A stretch of 64,000 bases of DNA from Phytophthora colocasiae (GCA_018806915.1 JAGKQI010000093.1:1302001-1366000); one strand, 5' to 3'; positions 1-11,283 are shown, counted from the stretch's first letter. The notes: generated by a model from the sequence alone, not told the origin. Numbers and translations are program-made.

Positions 1-3000
1 TCATTGGCGCTTTGTTGCACTACACTTCGAATTGTCGAGCCAAGTACCAGATGAACACCCCATTCCCCCCACGGAACAGCATATCTCTGATCGTCTCTGT
101 GGTTTTGAGACGGAGGGTCAACTATTAACTGGAGAAGATCGAAAGCAGCCAAACAAACAGTAGGTGCTGAATCTAAGGTAAGTTGTTTCACCAGCATGCA
201 AAGGGTTTCCCACGCGCCTTTGGACATTGAGTCTGAACTGGAATCCACGAGATAATCCACTAGTTTATCCACTCCAAGACATCTCTGAGCTGAGCTATTG
301 GACGCACAAGTGAGCAGTTCCGTGATTTCAACAGACCAGATCTGCTGGAGTTTGTGGGCATCCACGCCTAAAGACCGTTGATTCTTTCGTCCACTGTCAA
401 TCTCCGGTCTACTGCTATTGTTGTTCTCTCTCTTGCTTGAATTTGTTGGGAAAGCTTTGGTAATTTGCACTACACTGCGCGTGATCGTTTCTCTCATGGA
501 CGGCTTGAGTTCTGTTAAAAAGCTGTTTAAATCCACAGTTCCGTACGAATTATTCGTGCCACCGTTTGTAGTTTCGTAAATCGTGAGGTAAATAGCGATC
601 GCAGCATTACGGACGTCAACGTGTTTGTTCTCCAGTGCTGGACGGACAATACTCAAGATAAGGGTTAAATCTGGTTGTTGGTTATCAACTGGAGCTTCCC
701 GCACGAGCATTGTAAATAATCTCAAGAGCTCTCCAATTACCAGAGGTGAAGCAGCTACAGCAGTTGAAGATTCAGCTAACTGTTGGTACTTTTCAGCCAG
801 CATTTTACACATTCGGGCGTGGCCAACGTGACTCAAGGAAGCCGTCGAGTGTAACAGGGTAAAACAATCTTGACGGAGCCGCTGTTTGGTATCTCCCAGC
901 TTCTGTAGCACCAAACCGACGACGTTCTCCAGAATTTCATCCACATACTGATGCTCCGACGATACCAATGGTAAGAAATCGGTAGCAACAACCTGAAACA
1001 ATCGTAAAGCGCACTGGAAAACACGCGCGACCGTATCGTTCAGGCCGATCTCAAGTACTTGAGCCAACATCCCAAGTGCTTCCAGTGTCTTTGGTAGTGC
1101 CGTATCAGTAGCCACTCTACCATTACAACAACAGACAACTTGACGTTCTACTTCTCGAATCGCAGCTTCCCGTTGAGCCCAAGCCTTATCCAGTAAACAG
1201 CGTACTAATTCTTCTCCAAATCCTTGGATAATATTCGCGAAAAGTTTCTTTTGTTCACTAGTAAGGGCTGTTCCGTACGGAAGTTGAACAGGTTGAGCTT
1301 GAGCTGCATTGCTTGCTTGTGATCCCAACGTATTCGATGAAAGGGAGGTGTTAGCCAATGCTGGACGATGTTTTGTTGAAGATTCAGACGCTGTTGGCGG
1401 TCGAATCGCGCCGGAAGTACCAGGTCTAGCCGTTTCCATTGGAATCTCAAAGTCGTCCACTTCTTCCATCAACATATCAGACTCCATCACACCTCGTTCT
1501 ACCAATTTCGAGATTAATTTCTGTCGACTTGAGCGTGCCAAAGCGTCTAGAAAAGGCATCACAGCATTTCGAGCCACTTGCATCGCATCCGCGACAATTT
1601 GTAGAGCCATTTGACGCACATTTTGGTCCTTGTGCTCACAAACTTGCAGTGCTAATTGCAGTACGTTTCGAATAGGTAGTAAACCTTTCTCCTCGGATGA
1701 AGTCTCTTGAAGTCCAAACTCCAGCATCAATTTCGACACTAATGCCATCTTGTTAGTCAAGTAAATCGCCGATAGAGTTTGTGGAGATGAATTGCGATCA
1801 CAAGTGATCATTTCTTCCAGCAGAAATGCAGGCCCGATACACGAAGTTTGTCTTGAAAGAAGCAGCATGGCATCTTCAGTTGCCACGTGTAGGCGGTTCT
1901 TGGAATCGCCCAGCTTGACTAGAAGCCTGGGGATTAAAGGCCGAACGAGATCGTGCATTACTGTCACATCCACAGGAGAAGTCACTGTACTATCGAAAGC
2001 GATACTAACTTCCATTAAAAGAGATACTCCAGCTTCGAAAACGGAGTTCACTCGGTCTTGAAGGGCTTGTAGGAGTGTAGATTGCATCGCACTAACCACC
2101 ACTCGTTCAGGGACTTTTGAATCGGACTTTTGCCGTTCAAACGACAATTGCCGCGTTTGAACCAGGTACTGAACGTAGCTTAAAGCCTCAACCCGAGGAG
2201 CCCAAGCATTCGAGAACAAACACCGCGTCGTTTTTTCGCCAAAACACTCGAGCATATCCACAGCCGAGTCTTTGTTCTGGTCCTGAATTGGCTCTGCGTA
2301 AGGTAATTCATCTTCCCGTTGAGAAGCTTTAGTACGCGGTGAGACTGCAGCTGCTGGGATTTCAAACGCTGAAGTTTTACTGTTCCCAATACCATTATGA
2401 TCATCGTTGCAGTTGACTTCAGCACGACACGACAATCGTTTGCTCTTTTGAAGCGCATTTTTCAGTCCAGTGTTGATTTTGGCTTGAATAGAAGGTTTCA
2501 ACTGTTGATTTTTCTGCTTGAAAAGAGATTCACAATAGTTTTTCGTGTGTTCGTAGATTGCTTCAGGAGTTCCCTTCATTTCTAAAACAACAAATAAAAG
2601 TTCTGTTAGTGACTACTAATGTAAAAAAAAACTTCCAGAAGCATTTCTTACCGGACTCCTCGCATCGGATCACGAGACACTGCACCATGAGATCGATTGC
2701 AGCTGTCCGTACGTGGACACTGGAGTTTTCCAGTGCCAACATACTGATTTTAATGGAATTGGCAAAATCCAACCCACTCGTGTTCACGTCCAAGCGGTAC
2801 TGGTTGGCAATGGCATTCAGAATTTTGATGGCTACGAGCTGGTGACGCCACGATACACTCGTAATCGAAGCAGACGGCACGGAATTGCTCAGTTGGTCCG
2901 GGGTTAGCATCATTAGGGAAATCTGAGTCGTCAAGTGTCTCGTGATGTCCACACTCTTACAGATCAAGAAGAGCAGAGCTGATACTGCTTCACTTGAGTC

Positions 3001-4113
3001 TTTCTCATTCGAACCAGCTCCTCGTAGCAATAAAGCACTAGCAATACATTGAATCACCGGTCGTTCTTCGTGAAAAGTATCAGTGTTGAACTCTTTGTCG
3101 CTCATAGCAGCATTAAACGCTACTTTCAATAGAGAAGTACAGCAACTGGATGCAACTTGTGATACTGCATCTTGTAGCGCAAGTTCAATCATGACACAAG
3201 CTCCATCGAACATTTTAACAAGAGTCTTCCCCTTGAAAACACTCTGAAAGCGCATACTGGCATCATTGATAGCAACCGCTCGAGTCTTCCACGTTTTACT
3301 CCTAAAAGCCCGCGCGATATCAGCTCCGAAGGCGTTTTTTACACTCTCCATGCTTTTTTCATCTTCAAATTCGTCATCATCATCACCAGTATCTGCTCCT
3401 TCTAGGATATTATCCTCATTTTCCGCATCATAGTCTTCTGGAAGTAGCAGTGGCAACACCGCACTATTCGCCACATCGACCGGAGTTCTCCCTTCCGAGT
3501 CACAAGCGTGGATATCCGCCCCCGCTTCAAGCAGCAACTTGACGACTTGTTTGTGATTCTCCGAACTGGCGAAATGGAGTGCAGTTTTCCCGTTCCTCCT
3601 TGTACCCGACAGCTCTGCGTTACATTCAACTAGAAAGTTTGCAACCTCTTGATGACCTCTAAAGCAGGCGATCTGTAAAGGTGTGAAAATCCCTAAATCT
3701 CCATCTCGAGGCTCCACATCACTGCGATCACTGTAGTCCATGTCGATATCCGCCCCATTGGATATTAACCACTTGACTAAAGCCAAATTGCCACTACTAG
3801 CAGCATAGAACAACGGGGTGTGGCCAAACCCGTTAGGTTCATTGAGAAACGCTGTAGCCATTCCTTCACACATGAGCAGGTACTTGCATGCGTTTAAATT
3901 ACCATTGTCACATGCATAATGTAGCAATGAGTTCCTGGTTTTCGCTTCGACGATCATCTCAATAGCATTTTGTGGACGTTTACCATTTTCAGCTTCCTCG
4001 TCCAGAACAATTTGTAGATAATCTCGAGCCGCCTCGAAATCGTCCTGTTGAGCTGCCTGGAATAATTCCTTCAGCGTCATTATCTCCGCGTGATCCTTAG
4101 ACATGTCTATCAC
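1..4113 (-). CDS. Ankyrin-repeat plus TOG/HEAT-like protein (CEP104/crescerin-like), 3' end beyond the window
   Basis: Seen: the start codon is at 4113. A 70-bp GT-AG intron (2651 down to 2582) lies between exon 1 (4113-2652) and exon 2, which I read open without a stop down to base 1, so at least about 1,347 codons are present and the C-terminus is missing. Residues of about 60-215 hold four to five ankyrin repeats (for example HTPLFYAASSGNLALVKWL and GKTALHFASSENHKQVVKLL). An acidic stretch (DDDDEFEDE) follows, then long helical repeat segments. Two segments, CFGEKTTRCLFSNAWAPRVEAL and, near 1150-1230, FGEELVRCLLDKAWAQREAA, have the look of the first helices of TOG domains of CEP104/TOGARAM type. 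Known: such TOG proteins bind tubulin at ciliary tips. Inferred: a flagellar (zoospore) or microtubule-associated scaffold. The TOG assignment is by eye; a generic ARM/HEAT protein is the alternative. Confidence 0.72.
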
Positions 4114-4504
4114 GTGGAGACCTCTACTTGTGGTTCCTTGGAGACTCGATATCTTGGTTTAATAACGGACGCGACGCACAGGAACTGTCGATTATTTTTT
4201 TTTTTAGGAACTACTAAAGTATTAGTTCGGTGAAGTTGGGAGTTTCTGACACTGGGATGACAGGCGCTAGGACTTTACGTGGTTGTGGTGACTCGGCTGT
4301 ATGGATATTGTGATCTACTGGGCATACATACTGAACGCCAAGCTCTAAACGGGATTTTTTCAGGTCAGTACAGATGTACCCATCGCAATCTGAACTTGCA
4401 TTGATACACTCGGATGAAGGGGTAAACACTTGTCGTGAATTCCTCGCGTAGAATGTGGTTCATTTACTATTTTCCTCGGCAACGCGCGCACCAACACCGA
4501 CATC
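4114..4504. promoter_or_regulatory. Divergent intergenic region between the ankyrin gene and the transposon-split gene
   Basis: 391 bp separate two outward-facing start codons, so both promoters must lie here. It contains a T10 tract (4195-4205). I found no further ORF with support and no clear initiator match. Confidence 0.4.
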
Positions 4505-5715
4505 ATGACGGATATCGTAGTCGCTTCCGACGCACCCGTCATCGCGGACCAGTTGGTTGAGGGTCTGAACAGCAAATTGTCCGAGGTTGTCGATAAAGCT
4601 CTCGGTTTTGGGTTCCTGGAAGGACAGGCAAAAAGACAACTCCTCAAGCTGCGAACGCCTATTCCATTTTGCATTCATTTGAGTACAGACTCGAGTTTCG
4701 ACTCCATCGACAGCTCATCTTTATCCAAAGACAGTGCTCATCTCAACCTAATTTGTCAAGTATCCACCCCCGAAGGTAAGTACGGGGTTGAAAACAGCTA
4801 CGCTTCGAGTAACCAAGAATCCCAAGATCAAAGGCTGGTGTGCTTCTACTTCAAGCGTGTCATTGCCAAACGCAGTATCCCAGTACCGAAATTCAGGCAT
4901 TTGATCCCTGTTCGGAAGAGGAAACACGCGGAAGGCAAGCGGTGGATCGTGGAAAGATTTGGAAACCAATTGTGCACCGACGAGTTCTACGGTGGAGTGG
5001 CACGAATCTTCTTCGTTTGGGATCATTCTGCTCGTATAAAGACGTCCCAGCTCATATCAAGTGTTCAGGCAGCCGTAGCTAGTGGAGATGTCAAGAAGGA
5101 GTTGGTACGGATGTGTGAGTCGAACCAGATCAACTGTCGAGCCAGTGTAGAGGGGTTCGCTCTTTCAGATAGTACGAGAGGAACACTGACCAGCACTATT
5201 GGTGTTATGAACCTGATCGAATCGCTCACGCACCTGCCAATAGACTGCGCTGTCCCGGTTGGTACATTGGTCGTTCCGATCCAAAACACTAGAAGTTTCC
5301 CCCGCGATATCCACGTCGAAACGCAGATCAGAGACTTGAAGATGTACGAAAAGCTGACAACGATGATCCAGCGGATTCACGACAATGGAGGCAAAGACTC
5401 GGCACTATACGAACTGGTTGACAGTTTGAGGGACACGATCGAAGACGCAGCCGTGAATGACAGATCACTACTCCCCAATCTGAAAGAACTGGCGAATTTA
5501 GTGATGCAAACACTCGTTCATCATGACAAGTGCGTGGAGCTGTACGAACGCTACGGGGAGTATCGTTTACACACGGATGACTGCGATACGAACGGGGTGA
5601 CAGCGTCTGCTACTGAGGCATTGTTCGGAGTCACACTGGGAGCTGCAATTCCTGTAGTGAGGCGCTATCAGTGGGGGCTGTTCGAAAAGGCCCAGAAGTG
5701 GACGATCCCTGAGCA

Positions 5716-5723
5716 CTACAAAG
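5716..5723. repeat. Target-site duplication CTACAAAG, left copy
   Basis: The 8-bp CTACAAAG directly abuts the left terminal inverted repeat; the identical copy is at 7271-7278. Eight bases is usual for hAT elements and near the 8-11 bp range reported for MULEs. Confidence 0.85.
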
Positions 5724-5781
5724 GGAAGATTTTTTTTTTGGTTCAGATACGGAACGGTTCTGGCTTTTGGAACGGACATCT
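5724..5781 (+). repeat. Left terminal inverted repeat of the MULE-like element
   Basis: Begins GGAAGAT then a T-run, followed by GTTCAGATACGGAACGG and TTTTGGAACGG. It matches the reverse complement of 7213-7270 closely over a 36-base core, with differences mainly in the T-run and the outermost bases. Confidence 0.8.
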
Positions 5782-6044
5782 GTTTTGTAATGATGAAGTG
5801 CTGCCCGTACAGGACTCACTGCTTGACGATCACTTCGGAACAAGACGACAGAGGCACAGGGAGTACCGACGTTCGAACGATCTACATACCATTACCTGGG
5901 TTTTAAGTATGCTCGTTCGTGGACACCGTAAAAAAAGATCGTGTATCGCTGTTCTCATTATCGCCGCGGCTGTCAGGGGCGCTGGAGTTTACATTCGCTT
6001 CTATGGAATAGCGTCCTACTCGCTCTCACTCCTATCGTAACAAT

Positions 6045-6434
6045 GTGATCGCCGGCACGACTGTCAATGTCACGGACATTAGAAGCGCTGCCAATAGTCT
6101 TGCGATAGCTAGTGTGGCGCGGCCGGCTCGTCAAATATGGGAAGAGCTACAAAGTCTGTACTACGCCGACGACAACCCCTCCATTGTCTGCGACCTTTCC
6201 GAAACACAAGTTGTGTCGCGCATTTACTGGGCTCGGAGGCTACACTACAGCGGAAACGTACATGGTGCCATCGAGATACCACCACTCCCACTGCTCCAAC
6301 GAGCATGTGTCCTTCTTCCAGGTTCATTCCGTAACAGCAAACTCTCAAGACGTGAGCAGTCCAAATACACGGATCGGCTGGGATCATCCAGCGCTTCTCA
6401 ATTTGATCCGTTATAACAACACCACTATCTTTGT
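6045..6434 (+). pseudogene. MULE transposase N-terminal remnant
   Basis: Two overlapping frames (6045-6416 and 6112-6486) together resemble the N-terminal half of oomycete MULE transposases: SETQVVSRIYWARR and GNVHGAIEIPPL in one frame, then NEHVSFFQVHSVTAN and GWDHPALLNLIRYNNTT in the other. A frame change lies near 6290, and the sequence breaks off around 6434, where the captured transporter fragment begins. The catalytic region is absent. The assignment is from family memory and cannot be checked here. The upstream stretch 5800-6040 may be a more degraded continuation. Confidence 0.55.
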
Positions 6435-6885
6435 TGGCGTTGGATGGAAGTGGCTAATAGTACAGGCTCTTGAGCCACGAGACTGATCTGTGAGCGCAGC
6501 CACTTCACGTTCAGGGTTTTCATATCACGACCGTCGAGCAGGATGGAGCCTTCGTGGGTCGTAGAAGCGTTCAAGCAGGGAAATGAGCGTACTCATGCCT
6601 CCTCCACTGAACCCGACAAATGCTACGGTTTGTCAAGGCTCAATGGTGATGTTGTAGTCGTATAGGATCTGCACGTCTGGACGGCTTGGGAAGGTGAAAT
6701 AGACACCGACAGCTTGAATCCGTCCAACACAGGACTCCAGGTTTGTCGCCTTCGTGATCGTTCGAAGCATCAATAGCTGAGGTTGTATCCAGGATCTTGT
6801 AGATCTGAGCAGCAGCCCTTTGGCATTGGTGTTGGCTGAGACGTTAGGCTTGATCTGAGCTGCCAGCTAGTCTAGAGGTCGAGGA
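6430..6885 (-). pseudogene. Captured fragment of an ABC-B (MDR/P-gp type) transporter nucleotide-binding domain
   Basis: Reading the minus strand in shifting frames gives: a pre-NBD linker (KILDTTSAIDAS-like, about 6760-6840), the region before the Walker A (VGVYFTFPSRPDVQIL, about 6665-6715), [25 protein letters not shown] (a Walker A whose lysine is now Met, ATG), LLDGRD-like, and the Q-loop region [13 protein letters not shown] (about 6440-6480). It contains stops (for example TGA where the glycine before QTVAFVG is expected) and frameshifts, so it is a dead fragment. It lies opposite to the transposase remnant and wholly inside the inverted repeats, so the transposon carried it. Confidence 0.75.
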
Positions 6886-7212
6886 GTACACTACAATGAC
6901 CATGTAGAGGCCATGTACACTTTGTAGAGAGTTAATTGACAGTCAGTGAACGTAGCTGTGACTGCCGTTGATAAAAGCCGTAGTGATAACCTAGTTAGAC
7001 CCTTTAATCCACAACACATCTGCTAACAACACATAGTTAGTCTTTTCGTACAGCATCATCACGTAACTTCAAGAGCGGCAATCGTGACGAAGAACTTGCC
7101 TGCAGCAACGCCCCGTTATATAGAGGCTGGAACGATAGCTAATGTTCACCAGACGCCAATGCACGAAGCAGCCGTAGGCAAACTGCTAGCGGGCACTGTA
7201 CGAGGTGGGCAA

Positions 7213-7270
7213 AAAATCCCCGTTCCAAAAACCAGAACCGTTCCGTATCTGAACACAAAAAAAGCTAACC
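7213..7270 (-). repeat. Right terminal inverted repeat of the MULE-like element
   Basis: The reverse complement begins GGTTAGC, then a T-run, GTTCAGATACGGAACGG and TTTTTGGAACGGGG, pairing with the left terminus 5724-5781. Confidence 0.8.
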
Positions 7271-7278
7271 CTACAAAG
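7271..7278. repeat. Target-site duplication CTACAAAG, right copy
   Basis: Perfect copy of 5716-5723. The following bases (CTATTGAG...) continue the host reading frame. Confidence 0.85.
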
Positions 7279-7493
7279 CTATTGAGATCACACACACGCT
7301 AGCCATTTCAGGATACTACGATCGCGTGAAGCTCCAGTTGTTGTTTGCCAACGAGGAATTGGTAAGGTCATGGCGGAGTCAAATGGACAATATACTGGCG
7401 AAGCGGACCAACTTCTGGAAATCCCTCATTCATGATTTCGCCAAACTATTCATCTTCCATCAATAATCAAATTCCTATTTTCTAAACTTAAAT

Positions 7494-10457
7494 CTAGTTT
7501 CTGCAAAGAAGATCGACAACTTGTCCCATTTGCGGTCGTTGAGCTGGATTGGGTTGTAGTAACATCCGGATGAGAGATCTCATTGATGAACTGGTAGCAA
7601 TGGGGACGTTTTGCAATATTTCCCCGATACTTTTCGTATGAAAAATGAGAGCTTGTGTAGTTTGGTGCGGTTGATTCGGTGTCGACAGCATCAATTGCCG
7701 TTGCTGATACATGAAAAGTGCTTCACACATAGCACACCCAAGCATCCAAGCATCCGCTTTCGTAGTAATGGGCAATTCTTTTTCAACTTCAGGAGGTGAA
7801 TAATGACAGTTGAAAAATTCACGCATCGTTGAGTTTTTCAGGTTGGAAGCGTCAAAATCATGTTTCCAAGATAATAAACCGCCAGTCTTCACGTGAATAT
7901 TGCCATCCTGGTCATTAGCCACGTAGATATTCCCCAAATTGATATTGAGATGTATCAGACCGAGACTATGCATCGCTGCCAGACCTGAAGCCACTTCTCG
8001 AAATACGTTCCGTAGATGCAATTCCACCACTGCATACTTGATATTCCCAACACCTTCACTTAGATAATGTGTTCGATAGTGAGCTAACCAGCTCCCTTTC
8101 TCGAAATTCTCAGTCACAATGAACACGACGGGCCAACACTCTGTCAGTAACCCAAGACCGGAGAACGTCTGGAACATGTGCTTATCCACTGCTGCCACCT
8201 CCGCTACAAAAGGACTGCGCAAGGATTTCTTCATGATTGTCCCTTGTTCAAAGATAAAATCCCCCATCGCCTCTGTTCGACATGATACCGTCTGAAGTAC
8301 GAAACGCGTTGGAAATTTGCCTGGTTTAACTCCTTGGTCCATCACAGAGAGAACCAATTTCTGTGGTGGTGAGAAGGATAAACAGCGCTCAAACTCCAGT
8401 CGTAACAGAAATCCTGATGGGTTTACGCAGTGATCAAGTAAACGGATCAAAGAGTCATAACCAGCATCTTGAGCTCGTAGAAAATTTCTCTCCACGAGAC
8501 GTCGATTCCTCTCTAACATGATAACCATATGAAGCTCCTCTGTGTGCATCGTTTTCCGTTCATTCTCTTCACTCTCAAATATCTTCATACGCTCCTGAAC
8601 TTCAGTAGTTGGAGGTTCCTTGCTACGCTTCTTCGGATATTTCTTTACTGACTTTGCTAGTTTCTTATGAACTTTTCGCTGAGGTTGACGTTGCGGGAGT
8701 AGTTCGTCTTTAGCGGCCGATTCAACCAGTAAAACCAGAGAGATCAGCGTCGATTGTACCACCGTGAAAACTTCATCTTGACTGTGATAACCCTTCAACT
8801 CGTATCCCGTAGGTTGAATACCCGTAACTTCCTCAATAGGCTCTTTATCCTCAGTTTCTTCAACATAAATGCCATTCTGACGATCTCGCTCCTGAACAAA
8901 CCGCAATTCTTCATTCTTGACTCGTAAAGCACGCATCGTTGGCCAATTACTGCGATATTCACTCTCTTTTTCCTCCTGTTCTCTCCTCCACAATTCCCAC
9001 TTTCTCCTTCGACACAAACAGCAATACACTGGGAGAGTTTCCTCCAAGCGAATTAGACGATGGTGGTGTTTTTTCTCCCACTCTTCAACTGGAGCCACGA
9101 GACTTTCATGCTCAGAGTTAAAACCCCGTCGTATTTCTCGATGGCGGACAGCTTGAAGCTCAGCGGACTGATCTTTCAGAACACCAAGTTCGTGTCTGAT
9201 CTTCTTCGCTGACATCGCCCCCATCCGTAGCCTCGCAAGACTGACACCACCAGTAACAGAAGAGGCGAATGCTTCCTCAATATCGTTCTCTGCATCCTCC
9301 ACCGCAGTCTTCACACCGGTGTAGTGGTCCAAAACGTCTTCAATAATCGTTACAAATTCTTTAAACTCCAGTACAGTGATCAAACGAGGTCCTTTCACAT
9401 CCTTTTTGCTCGATTCTGAAACGAAATGAATCAGGAACCGTTGTATATCTGTTGAACCGAGCAGTTCTGCCAGTCCTCGCACTTTTGCAGCGTACTTCTG
9501 AGGCCGCCTGCAGCATAAATCCATACAAATTATCAGCCTCATTTTCAATTATCGACCAAATTACACCTACTCTTTTGAGAAAAGTCCGAAAAGTATTTGC
9601 AACAAGTGCAGTTTGCCTGCTCCAGCTTCATCAATGGTCTTGAACACTTTTCGAATATTCTTCTCATTCTTTTGTTGCGCACGTTTTTCCTCCTCCTCCA
9701 TCTTCTCTGCAATTTCAGGCTCCACTTTCATCTTCATTTCTTTCTTCCTTTCTTTCATCTCCGCTAGCATCTGAGGAGTCGTAAGTAGCAGAATTCTCTG
9801 CCTTTGCAATTCTGTACTGCACGAGATCTTACTCAGTAGATATTTCATGAGATCTGACCGGAATAAAATGAGCATCTGCTGATGCTTCTGTAGTGATTCC
9901 ACTTTCACTCGGTGCTGCTTTCTCGCCCTTCGAACAGCTCGACGTTTCGCTTCTCGCTCATTTTCTCGCTCTTGTTGCCATATTCGAGATTCCTCAGCTG
10001 TAAACAAACTTCCAACTTCTCGTACTTTAACACTTTCCTGCTGTATTCCTGCTTCAATCTTCGGTATTATAATATCCACATACGTCGAGACATTGCGATT
10101 ATGAAGATGTTTCTTCTTTTTCTCGTCATTTGTAGCATTTTTCTGGAATCGCTTCTCCGCTTCCGGTGATATAAATTTCCGTTTAACTTTTGATTTTTTC
10201 ATACTTTCAGCATTGGATTCAACACTTTCGACCATTTTGACCATAACATCAGCCACTCCAAGAGCTACAGCGTATACATTGTACTGCTCTTTAGGTTCCA
10301 TAATGGCTAGAGAATGGATCTCCTTTTCATTCTCTTCTGGAATGTCATCTTCTTCTTCTTCGGGTAATTCCCACACCGATTCCCCCGTTTGGCTGTTGTA
10401 GAAGAAGAGATTCCCATTGTCGTCCGACTGGACCTGCCACTTGCTTCCCGTCGCCAT
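7494..10457 (-). CDS. WW domain / EF-hand-like / coiled-coil / pseudokinase protein (966 aa)
   Basis: Exon 1 is 10457-9571 and exon 2 is 9507-7494, joined across a 63-bp intron (donor GTAGGT, acceptor CTGCAG) that removes the apparent stop after LFGLFSKE and keeps frame. Residues 7-35 form a WW domain (KWQVQSDDNGNLFFYNSQTG, then ESVWELPEE). A highly charged coiled-coil region follows. The segment FKTIDEAGAGKLHLLQILFG, continuing across the splice, looks EF-hand-like. The C-terminal 300 residues have protein-kinase shape: helix E/catalytic loop HSLGLIHLNINLGNIYV, then YSPPEVEKELPITTKADAW as the APE/F-helix equivalent. The HRD aspartate is replaced (HLN) and no DFG is seen (KTGGLLSW), so catalysis is unlikely. 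Role unknown; scaffold or regulator by inference. It is convergent with the split gene 4505-7466. Confidence 0.85.
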
Positions 10458-10512
10458 GGCGTCGTCAAACCGATAATTACCGGTAGAGAGACGTTACGCG
10501 TGGCAAAGCAGC
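10458..10512. promoter_or_regulatory. 55-bp bidirectional start region
   Basis: Only 55 bp separate the start codons of the WW/pseudokinase gene (10457, -) and TMEM234 (10513, +). Unless one start is wrong, the two 5' untranslated regions overlap in antisense or are extremely short. Confidence 0.5.
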
Positions 10513-11283
10513 ATGGACTCAGCCGTGTCAACATTGCTGTCTTTCCTGTGTGTGGGGGCCTTATGGGGATGTACGAACCCCCTTATCAAGAGAGGTGAGA
10601 TTGGGGGGACTGGGAAGTGCATTAGGGGGTTATGATAAGGAGATTTATGGGGAAAATCTGACGGAGATTGTACTTTTGTGATGGAATTTGTGTTATTTTT
10701 TATCTAGGAAGCAATGAAGATGTCATGTATACTCGGAAGGACAATAGCATCGGAGAGTTTGGCAAACAACTTGTTGGCCTAGTGAAGAACTGGCAGGTAA
10801 GGATATTTGGAGTATTATTATACTTGAGATATTATCTCATTGTTTTAATAACTCGTTTTTGATGGAAACTATGTGTTTGATGTAGTTTGTACTGCCATTT
10901 GCGCTGAACCAGAGCGGATCTATTGTCTACGTTTACCTATTGGGCTCGGCAGGTGAGACTTTATCTTAGCGAATGGCTACAGAATTGTATGGGATGTGCT
11001 CATAGAAGGTTAATTCGAACGTGTATTTCCTTGCTTGTAGACATCTCGAATGCTGTACCCATTTGCAACTCGCTGACATTTGTCTTTACAGCGATAACGA
11101 GTCGTCTGCTCCAACGTCCTGCCTGTACGTGATCAAAATCCGATAGAACGATTTAACCATTCATTGTTAATTGTCTGTCTGCTATTATATTAACTATTTG
11201 TTGCAGCCACGTACACCGGCATGATCCTCATTTTAATCGGTGTAGCCATTTGCTTCAACAGCAAGCAAGAAGTGTCAGCATAA
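10513..11283 (+). CDS. TMEM234: TMEM234-family small membrane protein (132 aa, five exons)
   Basis: Exons 10513-10594, 10708-10796, 10886-10952, 11041-11124 and 11207-11283 have consistent phases and GT-AG borders, giving 132 residues. The order of conserved blocks matches the TMEM234 family: ALWGCTNPLIKRGS at the N-terminus, FVLPFALNQSGSIVYVYL, then ADISNAVPICNSLTFVFTA, and a final hydrophobic helix TGMILILIGVAICF. The length is close to the human protein (about 140 aa). Four hydrophobic segments resemble half of a drug/metabolite-transporter-type fold. The molecular function in this family is not established. None of the single-frame ORFs alone shows the gene. Confidence 0.88.

Larger units (their letters stand above)
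5724..7270 (+). mobile_element. MULE-like DNA transposon with captured ABC-B gene fragment (Pack-MULE-like)
   Basis: Seen: 1,547 bp with terminal inverted repeats of about 50 bp sharing the core CAGATACGGAACGGTTC, flanked by a perfect 8-bp duplication. The left half holds a plus-strand transposase N-terminal remnant (to about 6434). The right half holds a minus-strand, stop-containing ABC-B transporter fragment (about 6430-6880). From 6890 to 7200 I recognise nothing except a possible continuation of degraded transporter sequence. There is no intact transposase, so the element is non-autonomous. Known: Pack-MULEs carry host gene fragments between MULE inverted repeats. Inferred: the same class here; the 8-bp duplication leaves a hAT-like origin possible. 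Confidence 0.75.
4505..7466 (+). pseudogene. Unrecognised 468-codon gene split by a DNA transposon
   Basis: Seen: the left part runs from ATG 4505 to 5723 (MTDIVVASDAPVIADQ...). The right part runs from 7271 to the TAA at 7464-7466 (...AISGYYDRVKLQLLF...). Between them sits the insertion 5724-7270 flanked by CTACAAAG on both sides. Removing the insertion and one CTACAAAG copy puts both parts in one open frame of 468 codons, which is strong evidence for a single ancestral gene. As it stands, the frame runs into the transposon and ends at 6040. There is no signal peptide or obvious membrane segment. The middle (FGNQLCTDEFYGGVARIFF, then LTHLPIDCAVPVGTLVVP) weakly recalls the N-terminal MACPF-like fold of the SNTX family, but I would not assign function on that. 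A possible donor GGTAAGTAC at 4774 suggests a small intron cannot be excluded. Confidence 0.7.

Noticed and set aside
7494..9548. Pseudokinase as a separate gene starting MKMRLIICMD
   Set aside because: That start lies within a GT-AG intron; joining to the WW-domain exon restores an uninterrupted EF-hand-like segment.
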